Shown piece after piece: positions 17,287-26,371 of a DNA stretch of 64,000 nucleotides. Every line of letters begins with the position of its first letter. Position 1 is the first letter of the stretch. Both the position numbers and the translations under genes were made by a program. Location: positions 693,001 to 757,000 of the forward strand of contig NZ_UAPU01000005.1 of assembly GCF_900445255.1 (NCBI RefSeq), written 5' to 3'. This DNA comes from Anaerobiospirillum thomasii. GTDB taxonomy: Bacteria > Pseudomonadota > Gammaproteobacteria > Enterobacterales > Succinivibrionaceae. Under the pieces are notes generated by a model. The model had not been told where the DNA came from. It did no database searches and worked only from the letters and a program-made list of their open reading frames with translations.

Positions 17287-18165
17287 ATGAGCAGACAGTC
17301 TTTTGTACAGAATCTTGATAATAAAGGCATGGCACCTGGTGCTCCTTTTATCATAAAGATGCTTTTTAAAGAGCATACAGCCATGCCAGATAAAGATCTT
17401 ATGCTCAAAGTGCTTAAAAAACATATAGGCTCTGTTGAGTGTTTTTCCTTTGATGAGCGTATGGCTGCCTTTGCAGCCTTAGATTATATTGCTGCGTTTA
17501 AAGATGGCAAATGTCCTGTACAGCTTATGCTCATGCCCTGCGACAGCTTTAAGTGGCAGGATATAGATCCTTTTATAAAAAGTCAGATGTGGGACTGTAA
17601 GGATGAGTGCGAGCGCATCTTAGATGAGTGTAAGTATCAGATATTTGCTACAGATATGATGAGCGCTGCGCTTGAGGCACAGGACAGAGCCTGTCTTGAT
17701 GCTGCCTTTGTCATGGCCCTGTCTGAGCTCTTCCCCTCCTGTGAGGCCTTTTATTTTGTCAACTGCGGCAAGCTTTTAAATGCAGATGATGTACAAAACT
17801 GCAAAGCTCAAGGCTGCAATGGCTATATCCACTTTGGTGTAAATGTACGCTTTTTTAATGTTGAGGGCAAGGATGATATGGTAGTTGACACCGTGGGCAT
17901 GAGCACTTTGCTGCTGCCTGATCTGCAGTATCATTTTCATAATATGGATCCAAATTTAGTGGTCAATCATGCCCTCAATATGGCCTCTTATATATTAGAG
18001 CATGATAATCCCATAAAAAGCGGTGAGACTATAGATGGTATAGACAATGGACAGATTAGCCAGGATCTGCAGTGGCTGTGTCAGTATGAAGATGCACTGA
18101 TTCAGCCTGCACGTGCTGTTATTGATATAAATATGGGTCCATATGCCTCAGGAGCGCGTGAATGA
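17287..18165 (+). CDS. DUF4261 domain-containing protein
   Basis: 292-residue cytoplasmic protein of unknown function. ATG at 17287 has AAGGAG 6 bases upstream, better than the longer frame from 17230. The family pattern is visible: N-terminal FIIKMLFKEHTAMPDKDLML, the central VQLMLMPCDSFKWQDIDPFIKSQMWDC, ALSELFPSCEAFYFVNCGKLL, and the characteristic end LPDLQYHFHNMDPNLVVNHALNMASYILE followed by IKSGETIDGID. The role of DUF4261 is not known. The gene is Cys- and Met-rich. Its TGA overlaps the ATG of a small membrane ORF (ATGA), so the two are translated together. Confidence 0.75.
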   Translation: MSRQSFVQNLDNKGMAPGAPFIIKMLFKEHTAMPDKDLMLKVLKKHIGSVECFSFDERMAAFAALDYIAAFKDGKCPVQLMLMPCDSFKWQDIDPFIKSQMWDCKDECERILDECKYQIFATDMMSAALEAQDRACLDAAFVMALSELFPSCEAFYFVNCGKLLNADDVQNCKAQGCNGYIHFGVNVRFFNVEGKDDMVVDTVGMSTLLLPDLQYHFHNMDPNLVVNHALNMASYILEHDNPIKSGETIDGIDNGQISQDLQWLCQYEDALIQPARAVIDINMGPYASGARE

Positions 18166-18302
18166 ATGGAGTTGTGCTCATAACAGGAGCACTGCTGCTT
18201 ATAGCTCTTATAAAGCTTATTATAGATAGAAATTACGCAGCTCTAGTGCTTTTTGCTCTGGCCATGGTGGCTGTTTTTGCCTCCGTGCATCAGAGCAGAT
18301 AA
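18162..18302 (+). CDS. Small hydrophobic membrane peptide, 46 residues
   Basis: The ATG at 18162 overlaps the DUF4261 stop by four bases and has AGGAG 7 bases upstream. The product starts MNGVVLITGALLLIALIKLI and is made of two hydrophobic stretches separated by IDRNYA, ending FASVHQSR, suggesting a tiny two-helix membrane protein. Coupling and site argue that it is real although it is very short. It is unrecognised; an interaction with the DUF4261 protein can only be guessed from the context. Confidence 0.65.
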   Translation: MNGVVLITGALLLIALIKLIIDRNYAALVLFALAMVAVFASVHQSR

Positions 18303-18327
18303 GGGGCTATCAGTGCTCTTTTTATTT
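18292..18327 (+). terminator. Intrinsic terminator after the small membrane peptide
   Basis: AGAGCA (18292-18297) pairs with TGCTCT (18314-18319), with an inner GATA/TATC stem, and a TTTTATTT tract follows. The hairpin begins before the stop codon of the peptide gene. Confidence 0.6.
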
Positions 18328-18437
18328 GACTCTTAGCTGATTTAGAGGCTGACACTGTTTGCAGCAGGATCTCAAACCACAGAGGTTTTGGGCATATAAA
18401 CTCTAGCATAAGAGTGAGCCTGTAGCAGGCTCTGGCA

Positions 18438-19497
18438 TTATACCTTCTTATACTTTGTATTGCGGCCACTTCCATCCTGATAGATCAATTTGTTTATAAC
18501 CATGCGTTTTAGAATACGGCTGGATGTTGTCTGGCTGACATCTAGCAGTTGATCCACATCAGTGCGCACTACATAGCCGTTTTGAGCTATCAAATCCAAT
18601 ATCTTTTCTTCATTGGATCTGCATCCTTTAATTACGTTATCTGCCACTTGGGCAACATTGATGTTTGGAAGTGTAATTTTAAAAGCGTTGCTTGTTACTT
18701 CAATTTTAGGCTCCAATTTAGTAGCTGCGTATGCTTTCATAATTTTTGGCATACCAGTTCCATATGCTTCAATCAGTTGCAGGCGATAGAAGACAGCAGC
18801 TAACTTCTGATTTCTACAAACAGAGAGACCAAGCATAATATCATCCAAAGAGATTCCTGTAGGAAGACCTCCTACAGATACAAATTCAATTCTGTCATAG
18901 TAAATGCTAACAAGTGTGCTGGCGCTAAAGGAGTAATCCCTATGCACCAGAGAATTCATCATTGCCTCTCTTAAAGCTTGTTCAGGATAATCTCTTATAT
19001 CAGTTCTGTATATCCCTTCAAATGTGGCCTTAGTCTGATTGTGTAGATCAAGATAGGCATATAAATCCTCCATCTGCTGCACGAGCGAACCTGTAAACTC
19101 GCGTCTGTCCTGTATTACACTCTTATCAACCCCGGCAAAGGTTGCAGCCTTGATGGTGCTTGGACATTGCTCTGACAGAAGCAATGCTACATTTAAGTAA
19201 ATACCATCTTGTGACATCATTCGCAAAGTCTGCATCATAGCAGCATCTAGCGAGATATTCCTCCTGACACACTGTTCTTTAGCTGTTTTAAATGACAGAT
19301 TCTTCTCCAAAGAGCGCATAGATTAAAAACTGTCACCATCAGTTGCTTTAATCATTTTTCTAGTGGCTGCATCAGTTGTCATTAACACCAATATAAATAA
19401 TGTCGCCTTTTGTATTGGCAAAGACAATCTCTTCTTTGCCAGGATCTGTAACAACTAAAGACCTAAGTTCAATAGTTGAGATCTCAATAAATCTCAC
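18438..19497 (-). pseudogene. Broken AlbA_2 / winged-helix (RecG-like ATP-binding) regulator
   Basis: A gene of the AlbA_2-HATPase_c_4-winged-helix family is split. Start: GTG at 19497 behind a perfect AAGGAGG gives 41 codons including LVVTDPGKEEIVFANTKGDIIYIGVNDN, the first part of an AlbA_2 domain, then TGA. A second frame, from 19370 to 18438, opens with DAATRKMIKATDGDSF, then an in-frame TAA (19323-19325) where the family normally has a Glu, then SMRSLEKNLSF and about 290 intact residues (ALREAMMNSLVHRDYSFSAS, YGTGMPKIMKAY, and a C-terminal winged helix VVRTDVDQLLDVSQTTSSRILKR). The middle of the AlbA_2 domain is missing, so a deletion with frameshift plus a nonsense change has occurred. 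The part from 19319 could still be translated from its ATG, but I see no ribosome site. Confidence 0.8.
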
Positions 19498-19538
19498 AAG
19501 ACACCTCCTTGTAGTTCTCATAATCACCATTATAGTCA

Positions 19539-19572
19539 TTCTAGTCATTTTATATTTATATCATGACTAGAA
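19539..19572. promoter_or_regulatory. Candidate operator: inverted repeat upstream of the AlbA_2 gene
   Basis: TTCTAGTCAT (19539-19548) and ATGACTAGAA (19563-19572) are perfect 10-base inverted arms, and a third partial copy, TATAGTCATT (19531-19540), overlaps the first arm. They lie about 42 to 75 bases upstream of the GTG at 19497. An operator for autoregulation by the winged-helix protein is plausible, but not shown. Confidence 0.4.
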
Positions 19573-19605
19573 CATAATATGTGGAGAGAAATTGGTCAAT
19601 GTGAG

Positions 19606-20945
19606 TTATCTTTGCCGTTTCTCCATTGCCAATCCAATCAGCCGATCAGTCTGATCCGCCATAAACAGCGGGATGTTCAGCACATCATCATCCAACTTCA
19701 AATTATCTAGAGAGAATCTAACTCGGAGCTTGACCTGATCTGGAAACAATTCTTTGAATTTCTTAAAGCTCCTGCTTGTTGTATTGGCTTCGGACTTGAT
19801 CTCCACAGGTAAAATATCGTTTTCACGCTGAATCAGAAAATCTACCTCATATGGAGGATTTGTCTGCGTCCAGTACCTAGGAGTCACTTCAAACTGTGTA
19901 ATCAAAGTCTGAAGTACAAAATTTTCGGTTAATGCACCTTTAAATTCGGTAAATAACCGATTACCCTCGCCAAAGGCAGTTGGTGCTAGCTGTGCCAGTC
20001 TGCGTAGCAGTCCTACATCTACCAGATAAATCTTAAAGGCAGAGAGGTCATCATAGGCAGCTACAGGCAGGCCGGGGGCAGTACTGCGATAGATCTTATG
20101 TACCAGTCTTGCATCCACCAACCACTGCAAGGCATCCTCGTATTCACGAGCCCGTGCCCCTTCTTTGACTACCTTATAGATAAACTTTTTATTTTCTCTT
20201 GCCAACTGGGACGGTATGGACTTCCATATCATCGAAATCTTGGGGAATTCTCTGATATTAGGGTGTTTGGCAAAGTCACGCTCATAAGCACCAATAATCC
20301 AGGACAGGGCTTCCTGCATAGCATCCACATCTCTTGCCTCCGTCCACATCTTGACGGATTCCGGCATACCACCGGTCACATAGTACATCTTGAGCTTTTC
20401 ATACAAAGGATTAAAAAAGGCATCGGGAATCCGCTCAATGGTTTTTACTGTCTCCAGATAGTTTGCCAGGTTCTCATCCCCGTTGCCAATAGAAATTCTG
20501 TAAAGGTCATAGGATCAATCTGCATGATGCTAACTTTACCAACAGGAAAAGAAGAAGGTTTTGCTAAGGCAATTCCCAAAAGGGAGCCAGCGCAGGCGAT
20601 GTGATATTGCGAAGCATTCTCACAGAAATACTTCATGGAATTGATGACCTTGGGGCAGTCCTGTACCTCGTCAAAAATAATGAGGGTTTTTTCTGGTGTA
20701 ATCTTCTGGCCGCTTGCCAGCATCAAATTCTGCAAAATTCGGTCTAAATCTTTCGTGGTATCAAAGAATTGCTTGTACTCTTCGTTTTCATCAAAGTTGA
20801 AATAAGCTGTGTTGTCGTAGTAACGTTTGCCAAATTCTTTTAGAATCCAGGTCTTGCCGACTTGCCGTACACCTTTCAAAATTAAAGGTTTGCGATAAGG
20901 AGAGCTCTTCCAGTTTAGCAGTTTCTTCAAAATCAATCGTTCCAT
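19606..20945 (-). pseudogene. DUF4143 / AAA_14 ATPase gene with a single frameshift
   Basis: Two adjacent ORFs (20945-20445 and 20406-19606) are parts of one DUF4143-type ATPase of about 445 residues. N-terminal part: Walker A GVRQVGKTW, Walker B LIIFDEVQ, sensor motif CAGSLLG. C-terminal part: DUF4143 with a PD-(D/E)XK-like element YEVDFLIQRENDILPVEIKSEA. A run of only four G residues (plus-strand C at 20478-20481) puts the frame out after EFLLATG; one extra base would continue into DENLANYLETVKTIERIPDAFF and join the second ORF perfectly. It is either a genuine recent loss or a sequencing slip. Such ATPases are common accessory genes with a usually unknown role. Two 15-base direct repeats stand just upstream of the start. 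Confidence 0.8.
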
Positions 20946-20957
20946 ATATACACCTCA

Positions 20958-21005
20958 TCACACTTTTATTATGAATTTAGTGTTTATTAATCACACTTTT
21001 ATTAT
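20958..21005. repeat. Direct repeats TCACACTTTTATTAT upstream of the DUF4143 gene
   Basis: TCACACTTTTATTAT occurs at 20958-20972 and again at 20991-21005, 33 bases apart (three helical turns). It lies in the promoter region of the divergently oriented gene start at 20945; binding by a regulator is possible. No similar copy was recognised elsewhere. Confidence 0.45.
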
Positions 21006-21459
21006 ATCTGCCAGCAACAAGAATACAGGCAAAAGCACAAAATTATATGGGTTTCAAGGTAGCTTAATCACATTATTATGAGAAATATCGGTTTGATTAC
21101 TTTGGAGTTGAGTTGGTGGCAGTCTTCAGGCCCTTTCTCCCCTCTTGTCAAACCCACCATGCCATTTCATAGCAGAGGTCTTTCCCATTAAAGAATAAAC
21201 AGATCTTGTACTGTATATCCTGCTACAAAGTCAGAGACTGACTGCCATCCTAGCTCCCCATGTAGGATCTTGCTCAAAAACCAAAGCAAATTAAAAAGCA
21301 CGACAAAGAAATAAGCTCAATTAATGACAGTTTAGTAGCTCACTGATAAGAGAGAGCAGAGTAGAAGGATACAAAGCTGCCTTATTTTATACAGCCCTAG
21401 TTTTTGTATACTGCTGTGCTAGACTAAAACAAGAAGGCTCAATAACTCAAGGTATCTTT
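21006..21459. other. Non-coding stretch upstream of the uvrA-like gene
   Basis: About 450 bases with no convincing reading frame. It separates the decayed DUF4143 gene from the uvrA-like gene and must hold the promoter of the latter. TTTTTGTATACTGCTG near 21402 contains a possible TATACT -10 hexamer. No repeat was noticed beyond the pair just before. Confidence 0.35.
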
Positions 21460-23949
21460 ATGAAAGATTATATACACATTAAAAATGCCCATCTTAATAA
21501 TCTTAAACATATAGACATAGATATACCTTTAAATACCATAACAGCCATTGCAGGAGTGTCAGGCTCAGGAAAATCCTCTCTTGCCATGGGCATAGTCTAT
21601 GCGCAGGGTTCAAGCTGCTATCTGTCAACCCTAAGAGCCTATGACAGAAACTTTTTAAATACGCAAAAGGTCATGGCCGATGAGATTTTATATGTGCCTG
21701 CAGCTGTGGCTTTGACACAAAGACCTAAGGCTGTTTCTATGCGCAGCACCTTTGGTACAGCCTCAGAGCTTTTAAACGTACTGCGCCTTATGTTCTCACG
21801 CCTAGGCTTACATAAATGCCCCAATGGCCATTATCTAAAACCATCTATAAATGCAGCACGAGGCGCCTCTTTAATCTGCCCTGAGTGCTCTGCATCCTTT
21901 AAAGCCCCCGAGGCTATAGATTTTGCCTTTAACGGCAATGGCGCCTGCCCTTTTTGTCATGGTAGCGGTACTGTCTTTGATGTCAATCTTGAGACTTTAG
22001 TGCCAGATGACACTCTTAGCATAGATGAAGGTGCTGTAGCGCCCTGGAAGTCATTGATGTGGTCTTTAATGACTGATGTGTGTCGTGAGATGGGAGTAAG
22101 AACAGATATTCCTTTTAAAGATTTGAGCGCTAAAGAAAAGGACATTGTCTATAATGGTCCTAGCATTAAAAAACATATTATTTACAGACCCAAGAATAAG
22201 AGCAGTGCCACTGAGCTTGATTTTACCTATTACAGTGCTGTAAACACTGTTAAAAATGCCCTTGACAAGGTTAAAGATGAAAAAGGTTTAAAAAGAGTTG
22301 AGAAATTTTTAAAATACACAAAATGCCCTCACTGTCATGGCTCGCGCTTTAGTGACAAGGCGCGCGATAGTCTGCTTTATGGTCAGTCTATAGATAAACT
22401 GTGCGCCATGAGTCTTGATAAGCTCTATGCCTTTGTTCAAAAGCATGCAGCATCTGCAGATATGAGCCTTAAAGTTATGACAGAGGATCTTGTCAGTGCC
22501 TTTTGCTCAAATGCCAAAAACCTTATTGATATGGGCCTTGGCTATTTAAGTCTTGACCGAGAGTTAAACAGCCTGTCAAATGGTGAGAGGCAGAGAGTTG
22601 AGCTTAACCGCATTGTGCGCAACCGCACCACAGGTATTTTATATGTACTTGATGAGCCTTCAATTGGTCTGCATCCATATAATCTAAAGGCTTTGCATCA
22701 GATGATGGATAGAATTATTGCCGATGGCAATTCTATTTTATTGGTTGATCATGATGTTGATGTACTAAATAAAGCCTCTTATTTAATAGAGATGGGACAA
22801 GGTGCCGGAGTTAATGGCGGCAGCGTCATTGAACAGGGCTCTGTTACAAAAGTAAAACAGTCACAAACATCACTTATTGCCCCCTATCTTAATAAAAGTG
22901 CTGCTATAAACTACAGAGACATCTGCGATGAAGACAAAATCTTTGAGCATGGGACCATAGAGCTTGAAACCTATGGTATACACAATCTTGACAATCTTTA
23001 CCTTAAAATACCAAAAGGCAGATTTAGTGCAGTTACAGGCGTCTCAGGCTCAGGTAAAACCACAGCTATTCTTGAGTGTCTAAAACCTGCTCTTGACTCT
23101 CTTGTCTATAATAAAAAGATGCCAGAGCATATTAAAAGCATCATGGCCTCTGATATTGAACATGTCTATGTTATAGATGCCACTCCTATTGGCTCTAATG
23201 TCAGATCAACTCTTGCAACCTACAGCGGCATACATGATGATCTGCGCAAAATCTTTGCAAAAACAAGTGAGGCTAAAGCTTTGGGCCTTAAGGCTGGTGA
23301 TTTTTCCTATAATACAGGATCATTGCGCTGCACTGAGTGTGACGGTCTTGGTTTTATAAGTCTTGATGTGCAGTTTATGCCAGATATTGAGATCCCATGC
23401 CCTGTCTGTCATGGCTCACGCTACAACCAAAAGGCCTTTGATATTGTCTATAAGGATCTTAATACAAACCTGCCTGATCTGCTAAACCTTGATGTAGCGC
23501 AGGCTCTATCTAAATGCTCTTCATTAAAGGCCGTGCGCTCAAAGCTTGAAATATTAAATGAAATTGGCCTTTCCTATCTTAAGCTCAATGAGAGTACACC
23601 GCTTTTATCAGGCGGTGAGGCACAAAGGCTTAAATTAAGCTCACATTTAAATTTAGATCTAAGGCAAAGTATATTTATCTTTGATGAGCCAACTGTAGGC
23701 CTGCATCCACTGGATATTAAAAAGCTTATTGGTATTTTTGACAGATTGTGCGCCAAAGGTGCTACCCTGATTGTTATTGAGCATGATCTTGATCTTATAC
23801 AAAATGCCGATTACATAATTGATATGGGACCACTAGGCGGTGATAAGGGCGGTAAAGTAGTCTGTCAGGGCAGTGTCAGAAGTATAAAAAACTGCAAAGA
23901 GAGTATTACAGGCTGCTATCTTACAAAAGGCTTTATTGCAGATAACTAA
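21460..23949 (+). CDS. UvrA-like ABC ATPase (UvrA paralogue)
   Basis: 829 residues, shorter than the about 940 of E. coli UvrA; it looks like a UvrA2-type paralogue rather than the repair UvrA. Two ABC modules are visible: Walker A GVSGSGKSS (residue 33) with a weaker signature LSNGERQRVELNR and Walker B LYVLDEPSIGLHP, then Walker A GVSGSGKTT, signature LSGGEAQRLKL and Walker B IFIFDEPTVGLHP. Zinc-ligand clusters CPEC, CPFCHGSG, CPHCHGSR and CPVCHGSR are present, but the region that in UvrA binds UvrB is reduced. Known relatives are linked to antibiotic self-resistance or auxiliary DNA repair; which applies is unclear. SD CAAGG lies 8 bases upstream. A degenerate copy of its 3' end occurs at 24776. 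Confidence 0.88.
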   Translation: MKDYIHIKNAHLNNLKHIDIDIPLNTITAIAGVSGSGKSSLAMGIVYAQGSSCYLSTLRAYDRNFLNTQKVMADEILYVPAAVALTQRPKAVSMRSTFGTASELLNVLRLMFSRLGLHKCPNGHYLKPSINAARGASLICPECSASFKAPEAIDFAFNGNGACPFCHGSGTVFDVNLETLVPDDTLSIDEGAVAPWKSLMWSLMTDVCREMGVRTDIPFKDLSAKEKDIVYNGPSIKKHIIYRPKNKSSATELDFTYYSAVNTVKNALDKVKDEKGLKRVEKFLKYTKCPHCHGSRFSDKARDSLLYGQSIDKLCAMSLDKLYAFVQKHAASADMSLKVMTEDLVSAFCSNAKNLIDMGLGYLSLDRELNSLSNGERQRVELNRIVRNRTTGILYVLDEPSIGLHPYNLKALHQMMDRIIADGNSILLVDHDVDVLNKASYLIEMGQGAGVNGGSVIEQGSVTKVKQSQTSLIAPYLNKSAAINYRDICDEDKIFEHGTIELETYGIHNLDNLYLKIPKGRFSAVTGVSGSGKTTAILECLKPALDSLVYNKKMPEHIKSIMASDIEHVYVIDATPIGSNVRSTLATYSGIHDDLRKIFAKTSEAKALGLKAGDFSYNTGSLRCTECDGLGFISLDVQFMPDIEIPCPVCHGSRYNQKAFDIVYKDLNTNLPDLLNLDVAQALSKCSSLKAVRSKLEILNEIGLSYLKLNESTPLLSGGEAQRLKLSSHLNLDLRQSIFIFDEPTVGLHPLDIKKLIGIFDRLCAKGATLIVIEHDLDLIQNADYIIDMGPLGGDKGGKVVCQGSVRSIKNCKESITGCYLTKGFIADN

Positions 23950-23962
23950 AGAGCGCATAGCC

Positions 23963-24742
23963 ATGAACAAATTTACTCAATATACTCATGATTTTAACTC
24001 ATATCAGATACTGACAGAGCCTCACAGTGCTCAAAACAAGGCCATCTGGAGCCTTGCTGTAAATCTTGTCTTTGAAAATAGTGCAGACTTTAATGGCTAT
24101 GCTGCCGCTGTGGCACATGAGCATATTTTAAATAATATTGATATAGATAAGGCACAAAGGGCTATAGAGAGCCATTATACAAGTGAGCGTAATATGAATG
24201 TAAATAAGGAATCATCTGCCTTAAATATAATCTGCATGCGCGCTGTACATATCCTCTCTTATAAAGCCTTTACCCTATCCCCTGCACTCTTTGCCAATAA
24301 ACAAAATATACTCTTTGAGAACATAGAATATAAGGGTAGCAACAGCATAGAAGACAGCTTTCATAAATCTAATCATCAATATGTCTTTATAGGAACACAT
24401 AAGATAGATAAAAGACTGTGCTCCTTAATTGATAGTGAAAAAGCATTTGTGTTTGACAAGTGCAGTCCCAATCAATGTCTTGAGCATCTTGCCTTATTTG
24501 CCTGTGATCTTTTATCTATTAAGACACATGACTTTGCCCACAGGCTAGCTAGCCTAATCTTTGTTATACAGTATGCAAGGACTTTTGGCTTTAATCTGCA
24601 GCACCATGTGTCAGATACCAATAATAGTTTAAATACAATTATGCACAAGCCTAATGCGCTCTCTGATAAAAGAGCAGAGCAGAACTTGTTGCCAATGTAT
24701 AGATTTTTATCCACTCTTTTTTTAATAAAGGCTCGCTTTTGA
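23963..24742 (+). CDS. Hypothetical protein, first of two tandem paralogues
   Basis: 259 residues, soluble, not recognised. The ATG at 23963 aligns with the start of its neighbour; only a weak AAGAG precedes it, and coupling to the uvrA-like stop at 23949 may help. It shares a block with the next gene, WSLAVNLVFENSADFNGYAA and AVAHEHILNNIDIDKAQ (residues about 20-60), almost identical, while the C-terminal half diverges. The residue pattern suggests a mostly helical fold. No catalytic motif was identified. Its position directly after the uvrA-like gene suggests a joint role. Confidence 0.65.
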   Translation: MNKFTQYTHDFNSYQILTEPHSAQNKAIWSLAVNLVFENSADFNGYAAAVAHEHILNNIDIDKAQRAIESHYTSERNMNVNKESSALNIICMRAVHILSYKAFTLSPALFANKQNILFENIEYKGSNSIEDSFHKSNHQYVFIGTHKIDKRLCSLIDSEKAFVFDKCSPNQCLEHLALFACDLLSIKTHDFAHRLASLIFVIQYARTFGFNLQHHVSDTNNSLNTIMHKPNALSDKRAEQNLLPMYRFLSTLFLIKARF

Positions 24743-24775
24743 GCAGCTGTCTGCAGCAAAGAGAGGAGAAAAGGC

Positions 24776-24966
24776 GCATTGTGTGCTAATGGAGCTATCT
24801 TAATTGTTTTTAAACTTGATCTTATAAAAAATGTTTACTACATTATTGATATGAACCCATAGGTGGCAAAATTGTCTGTCAAGCAGTAAACAGAGTATAA
24901 AACACTGCCCTGAGAGTATGACAGGATACTATCTTGCTCCAAACTTTATTATAGAAAACAAAAGGA
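24776..24966 (+). pseudogene. Relic copy of the uvrA-like gene 3' end
   Basis: The interval between the two paralogues lines up with 23743-23949: TGCTAATGGAGCTATCTTAA matches TGCGCCAAAGGTGCTACCCTGA, and CTTGATCTTATA, ATTATTGATATG, GTCTGTCA, CTATCTT and TTTATT follow in order. The decayed reading gives LCANGAILIVFKLDLIKNVYYIIDMNP, then a stop, compared with the functional LCAKGATLIVIEHDLDLIQN. So the duplicated unit was the uvrA-like 3' end plus the downstream gene, and the copied tail has since been lost. Confidence 0.85.
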
Positions 24967-24970
24967 TAGA

Positions 24971-25735
24971 ATGGCTATGAACAATTACACTCAAAAGCGT
25001 GATGATCTAAATCCACCTCAAATACACAATGATCCTCACAGTGCTCATAAAAGTGCCATCTGGAACCTTGCTGTAAATCTTGTCTTTGAAAATAGTGCAG
25101 ACTTTAATGGCTATGCTGCCGCTGTGGCACATGAGCATATTTTAAATAATATAGATATAGATAAGGCACAAAAGGCTATAGAGAGCCATTATACAAATGA
25201 GCAGAAAGCAGGCGCAAGAGGAGTCTCACCTGCCTTATATATAATCTGTGTGCGCGTTGCAAAAATCCTCTCTTATAAAGGCTGTAACCTCTCTGCCGAC
25301 ATCTTTGCCAGCATTCAGGATATGATTTTTGCAAACCTAGAATCTCTTGATAACAAGGCAGGCAGATCTCCACTGTCAAGCAATCAGGCCGTCTTTCATG
25401 GCTCATACAAGAAACTGTGCGCTTTAATTGATGATGAAAAGGATATGATGTTTGACAAGAACAATCCTGATAAGATGCTTGAGCATATTGCCATCTTTAC
25501 CAGTCAGCTTTTAACTGTACAGGCCAATGAGTTTGCACAGAGACTGACTACAATTATCTTTGTCATAATGTATGCAAGATCACTAGGCTTTAATCTGCAG
25601 CATGATTTTTCAGACAGACATAACAGTGTTGCCACACTTATGAAAAATCTTGAGGATCATTCAGAGCAGACACAAAGACAGAGCTTTTTACATATATACA
25701 GATTTTTAGCCACTGTACTTGGCAATATAAAGTAG
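24971..25735 (+). CDS. Hypothetical protein, second of two tandem paralogues
   Basis: 254 residues, unrecognised, similar to the protein at 23963 over its whole length and nearly identical at residues about 25-70. AAAGGATAG stands before ATG 24971; an ATG six bases on (24977) matches the start used for the paralogue. The two proteins share a closing segment (TIIFVIMYARSLGFNLQHD versus SLIFVIQYARTFGFNLQHH). Retention of an intact frame in both copies while the intervening uvrA tail has decayed suggests both are maintained by selection. Confidence 0.65.
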   Translation: MAMNNYTQKRDDLNPPQIHNDPHSAHKSAIWNLAVNLVFENSADFNGYAAAVAHEHILNNIDIDKAQKAIESHYTNEQKAGARGVSPALYIICVRVAKILSYKGCNLSADIFASIQDMIFANLESLDNKAGRSPLSSNQAVFHGSYKKLCALIDDEKDMMFDKNNPDKMLEHIAIFTSQLLTVQANEFAQRLTTIIFVIMYARSLGFNLQHDFSDRHNSVATLMKNLEDHSEQTQRQSFLHIYRFLATVLGNIK

Positions 25736-25826
25736 TATATAAAGATAATACTTAAAGGATAGATAAGCTTAAAAGTCATATTTAAGGTACTTTTGAGCTT
25801 TTGTAATTACACATGAGTGATTTTTT

Positions 25827-26318
25827 ATGATAAATGTACTTTTTATCTGTCATGGCAATATCTGCAGATCGCCTATGGCTGAGTTTTTATTTAAGGATCT
25901 GGTCAAAAAGGAAGGTCTTGAGAAGCACTTTCATATAGAATCAGCAGCCACTTCACAAGAAGAGATTGGCAATGGTGTCTACCCACCTGTAAAACAGATA
26001 CTCTCATCTTTAAATATTGACTGCTCAGAAAAAACTGCAAGGCAGGTAACAGCACAGGATTTTGAGAGCTATGATTATCTTATTGTTATGGATGAGAATA
26101 ATATGCGCAATATGCACTATCTCTTCCCTAAAGGTGATTTTTCAAAGGTAGCCAAGCTCAAAGATTACTGTGTGCAAAAAGGTGATATTGCAGATCCATG
26201 GTATACAGGCAATTTTGCTCTGACTCAAAAGGAAATTACCCTGGGTATACGTGACTTTCTTGATTTTATCAAATATAAAAGCGGTAGAATCAGCGGTATA
26301 GCCGAGTGTAGCTGCTAG
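25827..26318 (+). CDS. Low-molecular-weight protein tyrosine phosphatase
   Basis: 163-residue cytoplasmic phosphatase. The P-loop CHGNICRS at residues 8-15 holds the nucleophile Cys and Arg; the general acid is in DPWYTG near residue 130. Full family length. Bacterial relatives act either in protein-tyrosine dephosphorylation of exopolysaccharide kinases or as arsenate reductases; with no kinase or polysaccharide gene near, the substrate is unknown. The SD before ATG 25827 is weak. The gene ends just before a strong terminator shared with the converging nifS. Confidence 0.9.
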   Translation: MINVLFICHGNICRSPMAEFLFKDLVKKEGLEKHFHIESAATSQEEIGNGVYPPVKQILSSLNIDCSEKTARQVTAQDFESYDYLIVMDENNMRNMHYLFPKGDFSKVAKLKDYCVQKGDIADPWYTGNFALTQKEITLGIRDFLDFIKYKSGRISGIAECSC

Positions 26319-26345
26319 TGATTTTTATAAATAGCATTTATGCAA

Positions 26346-26370
26346 AGGGCGCCAGTAGCGCCCTTTTTTA
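26346..26370 (+). terminator. Intrinsic terminator between phosphatase and nifS
   Basis: GGGCGCCAGTAGCGCCC (26348-26363) forms a GC-rich stem followed by six T residues. It terminates the phosphatase transcript; the T run on the other strand is poor, so the nifS side may rely on it only weakly. Confidence 0.85.
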
Positions 26371-26371
26371 A

